A stretch of 64,000 bases of DNA from Dugong dugon (Eukaryota; Chordata; Mammalia; Sirenia; Dugongidae): positions 171,131,624-171,195,623 of the forward strand of contig CM057461.1 in assembly GCA_030035585.1 (NCBI GenBank). The letters are read 5' to 3'. The notes beneath the pieces are model-generated. The model ran no database searches. It saw nothing but the letters and a program-made list of their open reading frames with translations, and was not told where the DNA came from. The translations under genes and the position numbers were made by a program. Shown here in pieces: positions 1-12,700 of this stretch. Within the stretch, counting starts at the first letter, position 1. The number at the start of each line of letters is the position of its first letter.

Positions 1-596
1 ACAGGGATCTTTGATTATCTATTTTCTTTTTTTGCTGCTCCTATGTATTGAAAGTGGGACAGAAGGCACTGTTTAAGACTAGAGAGTCTCAGGCCGTGAG
101 TGGGTAGATTACACTCATTATATAGTCTCCAAAGGTGTAATAACATTAGCTAATTAGTAATATTTGTTGATCTTTCATTTTGTTTGGGGAATTGTCCAAG
201 CACAAAATGTTCTCTGCCTTGAAAAATTTACCCTCCAGAGACATTAAAAGACCTCAAATAAGGAGGCCAATTCTAGGAAGGTTTTTTTTTGTTTGTTTGT
301 TTTTTTGTCCCTACTTCCTCCTCTCCCACCTCCCCAGTACTTGCGCCAGTGCATAATGCTTAAATGCCTTTGATGATGTTATTAATAGGATTATGGCTTG
401 TTTTAGTGGACTCACTGATTAATAAGCAACTAAGCGTAGATCTAAGCTACATTAAAAAATTCATCATGTAGTTATTCCAATTAAGGAAATTCACTGTGAG
501 GATTACTTTTAAATATTTCCATTTTTTTCCCCATTAAATTTACTGAGATTTTCATTCTTCTCTAAGTTTATGATAAAATGTTTTTCTGTGTTGTAG
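1..596 (+). other. PIKFYVE intron end
   Basis: Intronic sequence ending in TTGTAG at 596. Short T-rich runs only (about 280-310). I recognise no gene or clear repeat. Confidence 0.7.
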
Positions 597-723
597 CAAG
601 TTTTAGATCGAATCAGTCGGATGACTCAAGGTGATTTAGTAATGTCAATGGACCAGCTGCTTACAAAACCACGCCTGGGCACCTGTCACAAATTTTATAT
701 GCAGATGTTCCAGCTGTCTAATG
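597..723 (+). CDS. PIKFYVE: PIKFYVE exon (nominal human exon 19)
   Basis: First coding exon in the window, 127 nt, starting in phase 0 after TTGTAG and ending before GTGAGT with one nucleotide of a split codon. It reads VLDRISRMTQGDLVMSMD and ends in MFQLSN. This is the end of the chaperonin-like (CCT) domain. Upstream exons are outside the window. Confidence 0.95.
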
Positions 724-3700
724 GTGAGTGATCTTTAGCAAAGATTCACCTGGAATTGGGGATGTCAGTCAGTGAGTTAACGCTTCAGTACTACAGTGTT
801 CACCTGGAAGGAAGTGTCTGTTAGCAGTGTAAATGAGAATAGGCAGCTGTGGTCTTAATCACGTAAATTCTTTTTTTTTTTTCTTCTGTAGATGTTAGCA
901 TAGTGAATTAATTCTGTCTGGACTTCTGTATTGCCACCTATGCATTATTAACTTTTTGTTTGCTTATTTTTAGAACAAACCAAAACGCTGATGTTTTTTG
1001 AAGGCTGTCCACAGCACCTAGGCTGCACAGTCAAGCTTAGAGGAGGCTCTGATTATGAGCTGGCCCGAGTTAAGGAGATCCTAATATTTATGATCTGCGT
1101 AGCTTATCATTCTCAACTAGAAATCTCCTTCCTTATGGATGAATTTGCTATGCCACCCACATTAACTCAAAACTCTTCCTTCCATTCTCTGATTGAGGGA
1201 TGCGGGGAGGAAGGGGCTGCACAAGAACAGTTCAGTGGAAGTCCCCTCCCCCGGGACCCTGACTTCCCTCCTGACAGGCCGATCATGATATCAGAGGCTC
1301 TGCCCTCTGATGATGGCAGTTCGTTGGAATCAAGGATTATGTCTGAGAAGGGTGACCAGGAAAATAAAAGTGTTCTGCAGGATGTTGTCTCTTTGAAGCA
1401 TCAAGAGTGTGCAGCAATGGCTTGTGTGTCCGGGATCCCCTGTGCTCTCTTTCCATCATTACCAGAATCACTGCTGCCACTCCACATGGATGACCAACAG
1501 GATGTCATAGGCAGTGAGCAACCAGAGGCTTTGCAGCAAACAGATGAACTGCATGATCCCAAAAGCCAGATGAGAGCCTTTAGAGACCCTCTACAGGATG
1601 ACACAGGATTGTATGTTGCAATGGAAGTTACTTTCTCTGAAGATAAACGAAAGACTTATTCTTTGGCTTTCAAGCAGGAATTAAAAGATGTGATCCTGTG
1701 TATGTCTCCAGTAATCACATTCCGGGAGCCTTTTCTTTTAACTGAAAAGGGGATGAAGTGCTCTACCCGAGATTATTTTGCAGAGCAGGTTTACTGGTCT
1801 CCTCTCCTCAATAAGGAGTTCAAAGAAATGGAGAGCAGGAGAAAGAAGCAGCTGCTCAGGGATCTCACTGGACTTCAGGGCATGAATGGAAGTATTCAGG
1901 CCAAGTCTATTCAAGTCCTGCCCTTGCATGAGCTAGTGAGCACTAGAATTGCCGAGCATCTGGGTGATAGCCAGAGCTTGGGTAGAATGCTGGCTGATTT
2001 TCGGGCGAGAGGAGGAAGAATTCAGCAAAAAAATTTAGATCCTTTTGCTCATTCAAAGGATGCATCAGGCACTTCTGGTAGCAAATCAGGAAGCAGAGCT
2101 GAGAGTGACGAAGAGAAAGGGTTGGTTCCGAGTGATGCATTGTGGTCGACGAAGGTGAGCTAGGCTACTTTGAGTGTTCGTGTAAATTTAGGACGTGCTG
2201 AGAAAACTACTAAGTTAGAGTAAAAAAATGCGACGAATCGCATGCAGATTGATGAAATAGTTCTATGCTTTTCTTTGTCTTGAGTTTGCCTGTTTGTATG
2301 TTGCTTTAATAGATACGAAATAGTACTATCAAGTATTGAGGTTGGGTTTTGGGGGTTTCAGGCTGAGCTAACAGTAAACTAGGAAGAGCTCTGAGGTAGG
2401 GGGAGGTGTGGAGGCCCTTAAACTTTCTGGCAGGATGATGACCTATAATAGTAGTGATGGAGAGAGAAAGATAGACGCTTACTGTAGGAAATGGGTGTGT
2501 GTGTGTGTGTGTGTGCGTGGTTTTTTTTTGCTTTAATATTAAAATTTATTTAAATGTAAATATTATTCCTGTATAGTCAGTGAGTTGTGTGGTTCACAAT
2601 TTTTTTTTGAGGCTTTTTTTTGCTTATTTTATTATGATTAGGTGAAAGTTTACAGCACAAATTAGTTCTTATTCAAAAATTTTTACACAGATTGTTTTGT
2701 GATGTTGGTTGTAATCCCTGCAGTGTGTCAGCACTCTCCAACCCTTTCTCTTTCCACCCCAAGTTCCCGTGTCCATTCGTCCTGTGTGTATGTTTAATGT
2801 TAAAACCCATTGCTGTGGAGTCGATTCTGACTCATAGTGACCCTATAGAGCAGAGTAGAACTGTCCCATAGGGTTTCCAAGGGGCAGCTGGTGGATTTGA
2901 ACTGCTGACCTGTTGGTTAACAGCCAAGCTCTTAATCACTATGCCACCAGGGCTCCATGTTTAATGTTAGATTTCTTTATTTTTTTAAAAAAACACTTTA
3001 TATTGGCCTTTAAAGTGACGGTGATACTTGGCCCTTTTTTTTCTTTTTAAACAGAAATTGAGGCTGCATGCATTCTGATAATGGTAATAATAAAACTAAA
3101 GAATAAACCCATGTCTAGATGAGAAAATGTAAATGTTTAATAAAAAAATGCTCAATTTCACTGGTAGGGTGCTGAATAATAATGTGATAAATAATAACGG
3201 CACACAGTTTTCTATTTGTGAAGTTGACAGAAATAATGAGGATGTGGAAAAATACTACCATGAATTTTATGTACAGGTATATTTATGTTTATATGCATTT
3301 ATATAAATTTTTGGAAAGTGATTGGGAAGTCTGTTAATTTACATATACATAGACATACCTTTGACCCAGCATTCCTCCCTTTTACAATCTATTTCTACGG
3401 AAATAAGTAAGTGCATTTGTACAAGGATGCTCACATTTTATAGGAATAAATGTACAAGGATGTTTATTGAAACGTTTTCAATAAAAAGGATAACTTTGGT
3501 CTCATTTAATGACCTGGATAGAGGCTGCAGTATATTTTTTAGTGTACAAAAATAAGTTATGTTTTAATATATGTATGTAGCATCATCCCATTTTAATAAA
3601 AACAAAATCACCTGTGTTTACTTGTGTGTGTGTGAATTCAGCTAGCAAAAAGAGTGGATGGTTTTTAACCATACTCTTAAATTAGTCCCTCAAGAGTGAG

Positions 3701-6700
3701 GAGGGAATGGCATGAAAGGAGAGGCTTTATGTACTTTGTGTACTTCTTCATGTACCTCTGTACTGTTGGAATTTTAGCAGAGAGTAGGTGTTACCTTTGT
3801 AATTTTCAAAAACAAGTATTAAAGTACAAACATACAAATACCTTAGAATTTAAATTTCTCGGTGTTCCAGATTGATGTCATATCCAGCCATCAGCTCAGA
3901 CTGTTTTATATGGATACATTTAGTTAACTACTCACTTTCAAAATAATTTAGTACAGTTTTATAAAAAGTAAGTTAAAAAACTGAGCTATTTAAAGATCTG
4001 TTTGTGTTTTTAAGTTTAACTTAAACTTTTTGGATATTCTTACATCAGAAACAGCTACTCGTCCTCATATTTAGTCTCTTATTGTTTTAAACCTTCACCA
4101 GAACCCCTACAGTGATGCTAGGAGGCTTCAAAAATAGAAGAGATTGTGTTGGAAGTATGCGTCGTGGGGTCGAGTGTGTTACGACTGTCACTGAGCGGTT
4201 CCTTCTCTTCCAGGTAGACTGTCTGAACCCTGGCAACCACCAGAGACTGTGCGTGCTGTTCAGCAGCTCTTCTGCCCAGTCCAGCAATGCCCCCAGTGCC
4301 TGCGTCAGTCCTTGGTAGGACTCTGGTTCCCTATGCTGTTGTGCTTTACTTAGGAACAGGGTTCCAGCAGCTTTTTAAAAAAAAAACAACCAACCAGTAG
4401 GGTCTATTTTTAGGTACATGGCACTCTGCTGATCATATATGAATTTGTAGAAATTTTAAACTTGTGAATTAAATATGAAATTTGTGGGTATATTCGTGGA
4501 TAGAAGTAATTGAGAGTGTCCTAAGATTGAAAAGCATGTGAGGGAGGAGAGAAATTTATAATTTTAAACATAAAAGCTAATTTGTAAGCATTTTGATAAT
4601 CTATATGTAATTTAGACAGGTTTTTCTTCAGGCATCATTTTTCATAAAAGCAGTCAGCCTTGTGCCTTACTAATGGGTTTATTCTAAAACCAAATTCTAG
4701 GTAGACTGATACAAATTGGAACACATTTCATAGTGTTGTAATTATTTGTTTCAAATGATAATCACAAAAGCTTATTAAGTAGTTTACCTTTACTTGGAGC
4801 CATGGTGGTACAGTGGTTAAAGCACTCAGCTGCTACCTTAAACGTCGGTGGTTTGAACCCACTAGCCACTCTGTAGGAGAAAGATGTGGCAGTCTGCTTC
4901 TGTAAAGATTTACAGCCTTGGAAACCCTATAGGGTTGCTACGAGTCAGAATCGACTTGACGGCAACAGGCTTACTTTTACTTTTAAAAGTACTGTGAAAC
5001 ATTACCACTTTTTTGGAGTACTGTTTCTATGACAAAGTGTGTTCCATGTTTCAATTTTGGGGCCAGAAACACTTCCAGCAATGAGATCAGGGATTCCTCC
5101 AAAAGTGGTATAGGTAGCTCCCGCAGGTGGACTTGGAGTTAGAAGAGCCCACAGGGATTTTCTCTGGGAGTTTATGAACTTCTTTTAGATCAAAGCTTGA
5201 ATAAGGTGTAGGTGTCAACAAGGGTATTGTTTAATTCTCTTATTTGTAGGCATTTATGAATTAGGTATAAAGTTAGGAATTGGCTCTTCTGCAAGAATAT
5301 GAGCTGCTGTTCTTCATGTTCAGGAAAGGTGTGAGCTAGAGATCAGGGGACAGGAGTCCCATTTCATGTTGACGAAGCTTAAGGCTTTGTAAAGGAAACT
5401 TTTACATCTTCCTAACTCGAATCAGTTTTAGTCAATTAAAATTATAGTTTATGCATCCAATTAAATAGTTTCATAAGACACTAATGGGCTGGGAGTTGGG
5501 TAAGATGTATAGTTTGGCTAGTCCAAACCTGTTTTACCAGATGAGGTGTAAAACTTATTCTAGAACAACAGTATTACCTGCTTTAATGTTATATTATAAA
5601 CATATTTAATAGGTAACCAGAATTTGTGGTCTCATGAAAATCTTTGCTGTCTGGTAATTCTTATGCTATCTTTCTAAGAAATGATTTCTTTTTTTAGGAT
5701 TGTAACAATGGAATTTTATGGAAAGAATGATCTTACATTAGGAATATTTTTAGAGAGATATTGTTTCAGGTAAGAATAAGTTTTCTTCTTTTGTTCCATG
5801 AGTTGGATGTCATGTATTGTTGTGTGGTCTTCTCTTTCACTTTACAGATGGGAGTAGATCATAAAAATGAATAATTTACATCATACTCAAACCAGGATGT
5901 CTTATTCAGTACATTCCTCAAATCTTTGCTCATCTAATTACCCTGCCATCCCTAAGACTTTTGTATGAAGTCTGTTTTAATAGTGATTCAAGTGAGAGGC
6001 AGGAGAAGTGTTAGACTCAGGTAGACCTTGGTTTAAGTTTTAGCACTGTTACTTAACGATTTATATGATGAAGAGCAAGTGATTTAATCTTTACCAGCAC
6101 AGTTTGTTGGGGATAACAATCTCCAGAGATGTCAAGAGTTTTAACGTGTTAAGCGAGATGGTATTTTAAAAAAGCTTGGTATAACATAAAGCCATAAGAA
6201 GGTGCCTAACAAATGGAAACTATCGCGCTGCTGTAGTTTAAGACAGGGTGTTCAACTGCAGACACAGGGCGGCCCGAGTGGTTGTCTAATGATCAGATTC
6301 TCCGCTGATCTTTGTTACTCTGGAGAGGTGCTGTGCTTTTTTGATAGTGGCTCTGATTAGCTAGTACTCATTACATGTTGCTTCTTTCTCATGGTTAATG
6401 TGAAAAGGACTTTTCTTGTTTGTCAAAGGCCTTCTTATCAGTGTCCTAGCATGTTCTGTGACACCCCCATGGTGCATCATATTCGGCGTTTTGTCCATGG
6501 CCAAGGCTGTGTGCAGATAATCCTGAAGGAATTGGATTCTCCAGTACCTGGATATCAACATACAGTTCTCACATACTCCTGGTGCAGAGTCTGCAAACAG
6601 GTAAATGTACCCTATTACTGTAGTATTTCATATAGTATCATGTATTTCTTTATTTGTATAGTTCTTTTTTTGAGGAGGGTGGTCTATATTATTTTGGACT

Positions 6701-9700
6701 TATTTGTCATTGAGTTATTATTAACTTTATTTTCCCTTCCAGTGCTGTATGTTCAATTTAATGTTTTTAAAGATTCCGCTTTTGGAATATATCCATCGTT
6801 AAATACAATACAGGATCTCAGTATCTTGAGATCGTATCTTGACAGTTCTCAATTATGTTTATTCATTCAGCAAATATTTATTGAGTACCATCTATGTGCG
6901 AGATACTGTGTTAGGCCCTAAGAATACAAAAAGAATAAGATAAGGCTTTTGACCTCTAGGGAAACAGACAGACTTATAAAGCAGTAATGTTTGCATAATA
7001 AATTTGAGCCCATATCAGTGTTTCTGTCTTAAGAGATACACACGAGAGCATGTTGCTACTGTACTGGTTTTCATGTACATTCTTGAGAAAAAGATCATGT
7101 GTTGTATTTCTTCTGTGTCTCTCTCTTTACTTTTCCAAGTCTGGCACAAATTTTTGGCACCAATATTATGCTTTTTAAATGTATACTTTAATATCTAAAT
7201 TGTGTGCAGTGAGTATGTGCCAAATTTAACTTCATTGTTATTGTAACTGGCTTATTTTGCAGTGTTTTTATGTGCTTTTGGAAGGCACATGTGGGAATTA
7301 TATAGATAAAATAACAGTGTGACCTGTATGAATTTACTAGTGATTGAAGGGACCAAAATCAAAGTTATTTTCTTCTGCAACATCAAACATACAGGCATGA
7401 AATCATTTCTTAATTATCAGTCTTACTTTTTATAGTTGTTCTTATAGGCCTTTAGTTTCTGTTAGATGGCTGGTACTATCTTGTTGTAGAATATGTAAAC
7501 TTCTGTAGATTGACAGATGCACTAATATGAGTACGTTGTGTGTCCCTATAATGAGATATTCTTTGGCCATTTAAAATCCAGTTGTGCAAGAGTATTTTAC
7601 ATGTGAAAATATTCACGATACATTGCTAAGTAAAAAAAATAAAAGACTTTGAAACTAATTACAGGAAAGGGTTTTTATTTACAGATAACTCTGACTATGC
7701 ATGTATGTATTCATATGTAGAACGAAAGTAAATATACACTAGCATATTGATGTTGGTGGTAGGATTGGTGATACTGCTCTGCCTGGCCACCCCCAACTCC
7801 ACCTACTTTTGAACTTTTCTTTCTTTCTACAGATTTTTGCAGTCAGAATACACTAGATTTATGTTAGAAAAGAAAATACATTATTTTTTAAAAAGTGTTC
7901 CTCAAAATGTGTTTAGATGACATGAATTATTTATTCTGAATTTCAGGTAACACCAGTTGTTGCTCTTTCCAATGAGTCCTGGTCCATGTCATTTGCAAAA
8001 TACCTTGAGCTTAGGTTTTATGGGCACCAGTATACTCGTAGAGCCAATGCTGAGCCATGTGGTCACTCCATCCACCATGATTATCACCAGTATTTCTCTT
8101 ATAACCAGATGGTGGCATCTTTCAGGTAAGAAGTCAAAGGGACCTTGTAAGCGGTCCCATACCTCCTTGAAGGCTTTGTCACATTTCCACTGTACTAGAC
8201 TGAAGTAATCTGTGGGTATGTTGTTCCCCATTCACACCCCTGCAAGTGCAGAGGGCCAGACTCTTTTAGTGTGTTATTTTTGTTAAATCCTTACCACACT
8301 CCTAAGAAATAGGCATTATTATCCTGACTTATCCAGCTAGCAGATGATGGAGTCGTGATTTGAAACCTGGTTGATCTGCTGCCACAGGCCTCACTCTTAG
8401 CTATTGTGTATGCATGTGAGAGTCTGTCAGAATTTTTGCTATGATATTAACTACCATAAGGATAATTGAATATTCTGGACAGGGCTAAGATGGCAAGTTA
8501 AAAAATAGGTATTTACCATTGTGATATTAAATGATTTGAGAAAGCTTTTAGATTCTGCCTTCAAAAATCTACCCAGAATCTGAGCACTTCTCACCACCTC
8601 CACACCACTGCTCTGGACTGAGCCTCCCTTATCTTTCACCTAGATCAGTGCAGTAACCCCAACCAGTCTGCCTCTGTCCTTGCTCCCTGCAGCCTGTTGT
8701 CAACACAGCAGAGTGATCATCCTGTTATATGAGAGTCAGATCGGGTCCCTCCTCTAAGTGTCTTTTTCACCCTGAGTGAAAGCAGAGTCCATTTACTGGC
8801 CTGTTATTTCCTGCATGCTCTGGCTGTCCAGTACCTCTCTGTTCTCACCTCCTCCTACTCTCCCCTCACTCACTTTGCTGCAGCCTTGCTGCCTGGCTGG
8901 GCCGCATACGTCAGGTAGGCTCCTGCCTTGGAGCTTTTTACTTGTTCTTCCTGCTCTGCTCTTTCCTCACTTACCTGCTTGCTGTTTCCTTATTTTCCTA
9001 TGGTCTTTGTTCAGATTTTACCTTCCCTGACACCCTGTTGCCCCAGCACTCCTTGATGCCCTTTCCTGCTTTATTTTTCTCCAGAGCACTTACCATTTGA
9101 TAAAATATATACTTTGTTTTATTACCTGAATCATGTTATTCCTGAATCACGAGAGCCGGAATTTTGGCCCTTGTTTAGTGCTGTACATCCAGCACCTAAA
9201 TCCTAACTGACACATAGTAGGCACTTAGGAAATATATGCTAATTATAATCAGAGCTTATTTTCCTTTTTAAGCAAGAGCTTTTAACCATGAACCTAGGGC
9301 AGAGGTGGGGGATAGCATTTACTAGACAAACATAAACCCTACTGTGAAACGGAAATAGACTTATGAGGAATCCTCAGGAGCTGGGAAAGTAATGAATACC
9401 TATGTCTAAGCTAATTGTAGGAAAGCGTCTCTCTCCTCATTCATAAAGAAAGTTTATTTGAAATGATTTTTGTTTATATAGCAGATGAGGATAGCCTCGG
9501 GGGGCAAACGATGGTACCTCAGTGCAGTAAAAAATAAAACAAAAATCCCTCCTTAATTGGGGAGGACATTTATAATGGCTGAAAGTTGTCTTCAGAGTCT
9601 TTATGATTGTTTTAAAATGTCATTTTATAGAAACTTGATTTTGTCTTATGCTCATAGGACTTAGTTGACTGTCATGATAAACATCTACTTCAAGTATTGA

Positions 9701-12700
9701 AGTATTTTTCATTTTTCTACTATTATTTGTATTTTCTTCTCTCAGTTACTCTCCCATTCGGCTTCTTGAAGTATGTGTTCCACTCCCCAAAATAGTCATT
9801 AAACGTCAGACCCCCTTGAAAGTGTCTCTTCTTCAGGATCTGAAGGACTTCTTTCAAAAGTAAGTACATGTTTTAGTTTCTTTGACCATCTTTTTTTAAT
9901 ACTGTCTATAATCTACAGCTATTTTAAAGTATTAAATTTGTTCATTTTAATTAGAAATTAAACTTAAATTTAGTTTAAGTTTCTTTAAAAATGTGAATAT
10001 TTTATTTTTCTAATTGTATAATATTACATATGCTTGCTGTAAAGAAAGGAAAATGTAGAGAGTTCAGAAAAGTACTGAAAAGAGAAGGAAGACTCTCAGA
10101 CATAAAAACTGTTTAAATTTTGGTGTACATCTGTTCAGGATTTTTCTTGTTCTACAAAATTATATTTGATTCTTAAACATAATTGTGGTTTTTTGTGTAG
10201 TGTCTTTTTCTATTTATGTGAGATTAGAAAATTGGATTCCAACTTCTCTGAAATGTTTAACGTTTTATATGTTTTTATTGCTAGAGTTTCACAGGTATAT
10301 CTTGCTGTTGATGAAAGACTTGCATCTTTGAAAACTGATACATTTAGCAAAACTAGAGAGGAAAAAATGGAAGATATCTTTGCACAAAAAGAGGTAATTC
10401 ATTTCTTTGATAGAAAATCCAACATTAACTGCTAACTTAGTAGAAGATTTTTGGGAGGCTGGGACCTGTCTGGTGTCTCAGATTACTGAAATTGTTTCTA
10501 GATGGAAGAAGGCGAGTTCAAGAACTGGATTGAGAAGATGCAAGCAAGGCTCATGTCTTCCTCTGTAGATACCCCTCAGCAGCTGCAGTCAATCTTTGAG
10601 TCACTCATTGCCAAGAAACAAAGTCTCTGTGAAGTACTGCAAGCTTGGAATAACAGGTAAGACTGCAGTCTGTTGTTTCTTTGATATTACTGACAGATTT
10701 GCTCTGCCATGATGTTTTTCATTTCAATGTCTTTTTTAAGGACATCATACATGAAGAAAGCAAGAAGTCATTAAAAAGATAGGAAAGAAAAGAACCAAAT
10801 GGATGTCAGAAGAGACTCTGAAACTTGCTTTTGAAAGTCGAGGGGCTAAAGCAAAAGGAAGAAATGATGAAGTAAAAGAACTGAATAGAAGATTTCAAAG
10901 GGCAGCTCAAGAAGACAAAGTAAAGTATTATGATGACATGTGCAAAGAGCTGGAGATAGAAAACCAAAAGGGAAGAACATGCTTGGCATTTCTCAAGTTG
11001 AAAGAACTGAAGTAAAAATTCAAGCCTTGTGTTGTAATCGTGAAGGATTCTATGGGGAAAATATTAAATGACGCAGGAGGCATCAAAAGAAGATGGAAGG
11101 AATACACAGAGTCATTATACCACATATTTCAAGAGGTAGCATATGATCAGAAAGCGATGGTACTGAAGGAAGAAGTCTAAGCTGCACTGAAGGCATTGGT
11201 GAAAAACAAGGCTCCAGGAATTGACGGAATATCAGTTGAGATGTTTCAGTGAACGGATGCAGCACTGGAGGTGCTCACTTGTCTATGCCAAGAAATTTGG
11301 AAGACAGCTACCTTGCCAACCAACTCGAAGAGATCCATATTTCTGCCTATTCCCAAGAAAAGTGATCCAGCTGAACACGGAAACTATTGAATGATATCAC
11401 TAATATCACACGCAAGTAAAATTTTGCTGAAGATCATTCAGAAGTGGCTGCAGCAGTACGTTGATGAGGAACTGCCAGAAACTCAGGCCGGATTCAGAAG
11501 AGAATGTGGAACCAGGCATATCATTGCTGATGTCAGTTGGATCCTGGCTGAAAGCAGAGAATATCAGAAGGATGTTTACCTGTTTTTTATTGACTGCAAA
11601 CGCATTCAACTGTGTGGATCATAACAAATTATGGATGACATCGCGACGAATGGGAATTCCAGAACACTTAATTGTGCTCATGAGGAACCTGTACATAGAT
11701 CAAGAGGCAGTTGTTTGGATAGAACAAGGGGATACTGCGTGATTTAAAGTCAGGAAAGGTGTGTGTCAGAGTTGTATCCTTTCACCATACCTATTCAGTC
11801 TGTATGCTGAGCAAATAATCCGAGAAGCTGGACTAAATGAAGAAGAACTTGGCATCCGGATTGGAGGAAGACTCATTAACAACCTGCGTTACACAGATGA
11901 CACAACCTTGCTTGCTGAAAGTGAAGAGGACATGAAGCACTTACTGATGAAGATCAAAGATGACAGCTTTCAGTATGGATTACACCTCAACATAAAGAAA
12001 ACAAAAATCCCCACAACTGGACCAATAAGCAACATCATGATAAACGGTGAAATGATTGAAGTTGTCAAGGATTTCATTTTACTTAGATCCATAGTCAACA
12101 CCCATGGAAGTAGCAGTCAAGAAATCAAAAGATGCATTGCATTGGGCAAATCTGCTGCAAAAGACCTCTTTAAAGTGTCGAAAAGCAGAGATGTCACCTT
12201 GAAGACTAAGGTGCACCTGACCCAAGCCATGGTATTTTCAAGTCGCATCACATGCATGCGAAAGCTGGACGGTGAATAAGGAAGACCGAAGAACTGATGC
12301 CTTTGAATTGTGGTGTTGGCAAAGAATACTGCCTATATTCTAGATGGCCAAAGGAATGAACAAATGTGTCTTGGAAGAAGTACAATCAGAATGCTGTTTA
12401 GAAGCAAAGATGGCAAGAGTGCATCCTTACATACTTTGGACATGTTGTCAGGAGGGATTGGTCCCTGGAGAAGGACATCATGCTTGGTAAAGTACAGGGT
12501 CATCAAAAAAGAGGAAGACCCTCAACGAGATGGATTGACACAGTGGCTGCAACAGTGGGCTCAAGCATAACAAGGACTGTGAGCACAGCACAGGACTGTG
12601 CAGTGTTTTGTTCTGTAGTGCACAGGGTGGCTGTGAGTTGGAACTGACTCGACACACCTGATGACAACAACATTAATTTTGGATGTTTCATTTTACTCTC

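Noticed and set aside
6391-6921. 176-residue frame read as a single gene
   Set aside because: Only 6429-6600 is coding (a PIKFYVE exon); the rest is intron.
11391-12570. Separate open frames that could look like host genes
   Set aside because: They are pieces of one dead RTE reverse transcriptase.
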